A stretch of 46,392 nucleotides of DNA from Pseudomonadota bacterium (GTDB lineage: Bacteria; Pseudomonadota; Gammaproteobacteria; Acidiferrobacterales; Acidiferrobacteraceae), in the NCBI GenBank assembly GCA_021784755.1, contig JAJYHM010000018.1, positions 1 through 46,392 on the forward strand, read 5' to 3'. The notes under the pieces were generated by a model, which was not told where the DNA came from, ran no database searches, and saw only the letters and a program-made list of their open reading frames with translations. Both the position numbers and the translations under genes were made by a program. Below are positions 43,759 through 46,392 of this stretch, piece by piece. Every line of letters starts with the position of its first letter. Position 1 is the stretch's first letter.

Positions 43759-44949
43759 ATGCTTCAAGGTCTTATCGTCTTGCCGTGGTGGGGCTATGTA
43801 CTGGTGGCGCTTACCGTGACACACATCACCATAGTCTCGGTCACCATCTACCTGCACCGCCACCAGACACATCGCGCCCTCGACCTGCACCCGGCGGTGG
43901 CGCATTTCTTCCGGCTGTGGCTATGGCTCACGACCGGCATGGTGACCAAAGATTGGGTCGCTATCCACAGGAAGCACCATGCGCGTTGCGAGACCGAGGA
44001 CGATCCGCACAGCCCGCAAGTGCTGGGTCTGAAAAAGGTCCTATGGCAAGGCGCCGAGCTTTACCGCGCCGAGGCCAAAAATGCCGAAACGCTCGCCAAG
44101 TTCGGGCACAACACCCCTGACGACTGGCTGGAGCGGCATCTGTACTCGCGCTATAGCGCCTACGGCATCGTTATCACCCTGATCGTCAACCTGATCTGCT
44201 TTGGGCCGTTGGGGCTTACGATCTGGGCCGTACAGATGCTGTGGATTCCGTTTTTCGCAGCGGGCGTAGTGAACGGTGTGGGCCACTATTACGGATACCG
44301 TAACTTTGAATGCGCGGACGCCGCCACGAACATCTCGCCGATCGGCATCCTGATCGGCGGCGAAGAGCTCCACAATAACCACCACACCTACGCGAGCTCG
44401 GCGAAGTTTTCCTGCAAACCCTGGGAGTTCGACATCGGCTGGGGCTATATCCGTATCCTTGAAACCTTAAGACTCGCGGTGGTCAAAAAGGTCGCGCCCA
44501 TCCCTACGTATGCGCCTCCCAAGGAGTCCTGCGACCTCGAGACCGTGAAGGCGGTCATCCATCACCGCTTCCAGGTCATGGCGCGGTTTGCGCGTGAGGT
44601 CCTGCATAAGGTCCACGACGAAGAGGTCCAGAAAGCGGCGGCCGCCAACCGTCAGGCCGCCAAGATGCTCAAACGGGCAAAGCGCCTCCTGGTACGTGAA
44701 AAGACGCTCATAGGCGACGCGGGCCATCGCCAACTTCAGGAGATCCTGGCGACGAACAGCACCCTGCAGACGGTCTATACAATGAAAGAGCGCTTGCAGG
44801 ACGTGTGGCGGCGGTCAGCCACCACGCAAGAGCAGCTGCTCGAGGCGCTGCAGGAATGGTGTCGACAGGCCGAGTCGACAGGGATACAGGCCCTGCACGA
44901 CTTCGCAGCCGCCATTCGCACCTACGCCGCAAACTCGATCATCGCCTAG
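43759..44949 (+). CDS. Membrane fatty-acid (acyl-CoA type) desaturase
   Basis: A 396-residue di-iron desaturase that introduces a double bond in acyl chains. The three His boxes are HRHQTHR, HRKHHAR and HNNHHTYA, between four hydrophobic helices. About 150 residues follow the desaturase domain: a charged helical stretch (AAAANRQAAKMLKRAKRLL) and an end LQEWCRQAESTGIQALHDFA, which resembles the tail of ISL3-type transposases, a match seen across related gammaproteobacterial desaturases. ATG 43759 has a GAGAGGAA site; ATG 43744 is an alternative. Confidence 0.92.
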   Translation: MLQGLIVLPWWGYVLVALTVTHITIVSVTIYLHRHQTHRALDLHPAVAHFFRLWLWLTTGMVTKDWVAIHRKHHARCETEDDPHSPQVLGLKKVLWQGAELYRAEAKNAETLAKFGHNTPDDWLERHLYSRYSAYGIVITLIVNLICFGPLGLTIWAVQMLWIPFFAAGVVNGVGHYYGYRNFECADAATNISPIGILIGGEELHNNHHTYASSAKFSCKPWEFDIGWGYIRILETLRLAVVKKVAPIPTYAPPKESCDLETVKAVIHHRFQVMARFAREVLHKVHDEEVQKAAAANRQAAKMLKRAKRLLVREKTLIGDAGHRQLQEILATNSTLQTVYTMKERLQDVWRRSATTQEQLLEALQEWCRQAESTGIQALHDFAAAIRTYAANSIIA

Positions 44950-44971
44950 CAACCCGGATAGGCCTTTTGCT

Positions 44972-45010
44972 GAAAAGCCGCGGCGCAGACCCCTGGTCCC
45001 GCGCCGCGGC
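44972..45010 (-). terminator. Intrinsic terminator of the HNH gene
   Basis: Perfect 10-base arms GCCGCGGCGC (44977-44986) and GCGCCGCGGC (45001-45010) around a 14-base loop. On the minus strand the stem is followed by TTTTC. It lies 92 bases after the HNH stop, and 27 bases after the desaturase stop on the other strand, so it may serve both as a barrier. Confidence 0.6.
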
Positions 45011-45102
45011 CTCCCCCCGCGGCTACGGCCCCGGAAACTGCCCAACACAGCGATTACCTGAGTCTGCATGGCCCCGCCCGCGGGGCTCAAAGGGGCGAGC
45101 GC

Positions 45103-45702
45103 CTAGATGCCGTGCGCCAGACGCTCGTGCAAAGGGCTCGTGCGCGGGAAATGGGCCTTCAAAAAGGCCATCTGATCGGCCAGCACGCGCCGTCCCTGCA
45201 GATAGATGTATTCCGCATGGGTCGGGATGAAGGGCACGGCGAGTAAGGCCATGTCGGCCTCTTCAGGGGTGCGGCCGGCCTTATGATTATTACACCGCTT
45301 GCAGGCCGTCACGACATTGCTCCATACGTCCTTTCCGCCACGGCTCAAGGGCGTCACATGGTCGCGCGACAGATCCCGCACCGTGAAACGCGACCCGCAG
45401 TAGAGGCAGAGCCGTGCGTCCCGCGCGAACAAGGCCGGGTTACTGAGAGGTGGCACATAGCGGTCCCGCTGCCGAGCCAGCTGCCCGTTCTCCCCATAAG
45501 TGGCCAGGATGGAGTTGACTTCGACGACACTGCGCCGCCCGGTGACGGCATTAAAACCGCCATGGACCCGATACAAGAGAATGCCACAGGTATAGGCCAC
45601 CTGCCCGAGATGGCAGATACGTACCGCCTCGCGAAAATCGATCCACTCGAGCGGCATGCCGGCGACGTCGGTGCGCAACACTTGTTGACTGAGCGGGTAC
45701 AT
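45103..45702 (-). CDS. HNH endonuclease
   Basis: A 199-residue HNH nuclease. A zinc Cys pair (CLYCGSRF) is followed by LSRDHVTPLSRGGKD, with the catalytic DH, and NVVTACKRCNNHKAGRTPEEA with the second Cys pair and catalytic Asn/His. The N-terminal 90 residues (WIDFREAVRICHLGQVAYTCG, in part) belong to a group of stand-alone HNH proteins of unknown role found beside housekeeping genes. No Nudix or mobile neighbour suggests homing. Confidence 0.9.
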   Translation of the reverse strand: MYPLSQQVLRTDVAGMPLEWIDFREAVRICHLGQVAYTCGILLYRVHGGFNAVTGRRSVVEVNSILATYGENGQLARQRDRYVPPLSNPALFARDARLCLYCGSRFTVRDLSRDHVTPLSRGGKDVWSNVVTACKRCNNHKAGRTPEEADMALLAVPFIPTHAEYIYLQGRRVLADQMAFLKAHFPRTSPLHERLAHGI

Positions 45703-45914
45703 GGCAACCTCGGGCGGCCCCGGCCGCCATCTGCAGCAATGGACCTCAACAGAGGGCTCCCGCTAATATACCGATCGCTAGGCGCAGCGACAAGGGCGCC
45801 TGTCCTGGCCTCCCACGATGGGAAGACGGACGCGCCTTTGGGCTTGAAGGGGTTTTGACCGATCCCGCGACGCCCTCGATGGCCGCCCGGGGAGCGATGG
45901 GGGTGGGGTGATGG

Positions 45915-46070
45915 CTACTTGATCTTCGCCTCGCGATAGGCGACGTGCTTACGCGCGACCGGATCAAATTTCTTGATCTCGAACTTCTCGGTCATGGTCC
46001 GCTTATTCTTGGTGGTTGTGTAAAAATGGCCGGTATCGGCTGTCGACACAAGCTTGATCTTGTCGCGCAT
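45915..46070 (-). CDS. rpmG: 50S ribosomal protein L33
   Basis: A 51-residue protein: [20 protein letters not shown], then [17 protein letters not shown] and [14 protein letters not shown]. This is full-length L33 of the type without zinc-binding Cys (the Zn-free C- form). It follows rpmB by 13 bases on the same strand, the usual rpmB-rpmG operon. Confidence 0.97.
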   Translation of the reverse strand: MRDKIKLVSTADTGHFYTTTKNKRTMTEKFEIKKFDPVARKHVAYREAKIK

Positions 46071-46083
46071 ATCCGTCTCCTAA

Positions 46084-46320
46084 CTAAACCGATTCGCCGC
46101 GGGCACGCATCTCGGCCAGCACAACATCGACGCCCTTCTTGTCGATGGTGCGTAACGCGTGGTGCGACAAGCGCAGCCGTACCCACCGCTTTTCGCTTTC
46201 GACCCACAAACGCCGGTAATGCAGATTAGGCAAGAACCGCCGACGCGTCTTGTTGTTCGCGTGCGACACATTGTTGCCGCTCATAGGCCGCTTGCCGCTG
46301 ACCTGGCATACCTTGGACAT
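46084..46320 (-). CDS. rpmB: 50S ribosomal protein L28
   Basis: A 78-residue L28: [40 protein letters not shown] and [20 protein letters not shown], cited in parts. Only one Cys (Cys5), so this is the Zn-free form. ATG at 46320 has an AGGGGG site; the frame upstream to the window edge is not conserved. Complete and first gene of rpmB-rpmG. Confidence 0.97.
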   Translation of the reverse strand: MSKVCQVSGKRPMSGNNVSHANNKTRRRFLPNLHYRRLWVESEKRWVRLRLSHHALRTIDKKGVDVVLAEMRARGESV

Positions 46321-46392
46321 GGTGACCCCCTGATGAATCGCGCAATTCTGCCACAGTGAACGGCGGCTGCCAATCCCCAGCCCCGGGCACAC

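Overview
The window is GC-rich chromosomal DNA of a gammaproteobacterium. The evidence is gene content and order: xseB-ispA-dxs, efp with both EF-P beta-lysylation genes epmA and epmB, purM-purN, hda beside a CDP-alcohol phosphatidyltransferase, rpmB-rpmG, and a Kdo hydroxylase that implies LPS. An acidophilic sulfur or iron oxidiser (Acidiferrobacter-like) would fit the overall flavour, but that is only an impression. No rRNA, tRNA or CRISPR array was recognised.

Layout. 1-5.0 kb is an accessory, decaying segment: the 3' part of an IS66 transposase, a hipA toxin fragment, an unknown 406-aa protein and a type III Mod methyltransferase without its Res partner. 5.5-11.2 kb holds pyrophosphatase, an MscS channel, the isoprenoid operon xseB-ispA-dxs and the GTP cyclohydrolase folE2. 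11.2-14.6 kb is a MarR-controlled EmrA/EmrB-type efflux operon with a universal stress protein gene between the two pump genes. 14.7-18.7 kb carries a glutamine-amidotransferase/ROK-kinase pair, proS and a lytic transglycosylase. 18.8-22.1 kb is patchy: a DUF4143 ATPase, acylphosphatase, a dead peroxiredoxin and a NicO-like membrane protein. 22.2-24.8 kb is the EF-P and EF-P modification cluster. 24.8-35.2 kb holds an Old Yellow Enzyme, an outer-membrane DUF481-like protein, a response regulator with a degenerate GGDEF domain, a lone acyl carrier protein, small Fe-S and membrane proteins, Kdo hydroxylase, thiopurine methyltransferase, an inositol-phosphatase family enzyme, fumarase C and a WrbA-like flavoprotein. 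35.2-36.7 kb is hda, a collapsed AI-2E permease gene and a phosphatidyltransferase. 36.9-39.0 kb is an IS607-type element (serine recombinase plus a TnpB-like nuclease without zinc-finger cysteines) lying directly against purM. 39.0-46.4 kb has purMN, an ECF sigma / anti-sigma / beta-propeller operon, a Nudix hydrolase, a fatty-acid desaturase, an HNH nuclease and ribosomal proteins L33 and L28.

The best candidates for something undescribed are (i) the ECF sigma operon at 40.7-43.1 kb, whose anti-sigma factor carries a predicted periplasmic DsrE-like sulfur-handling domain with one conserved-looking cysteine and is translationally linked to an exported beta-propeller, and (ii) the zinc-finger-less TnpB of the IS607 element. 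Several gene remains (hipA, peroxiredoxin, perM, Mod without Res) show ongoing gene loss.
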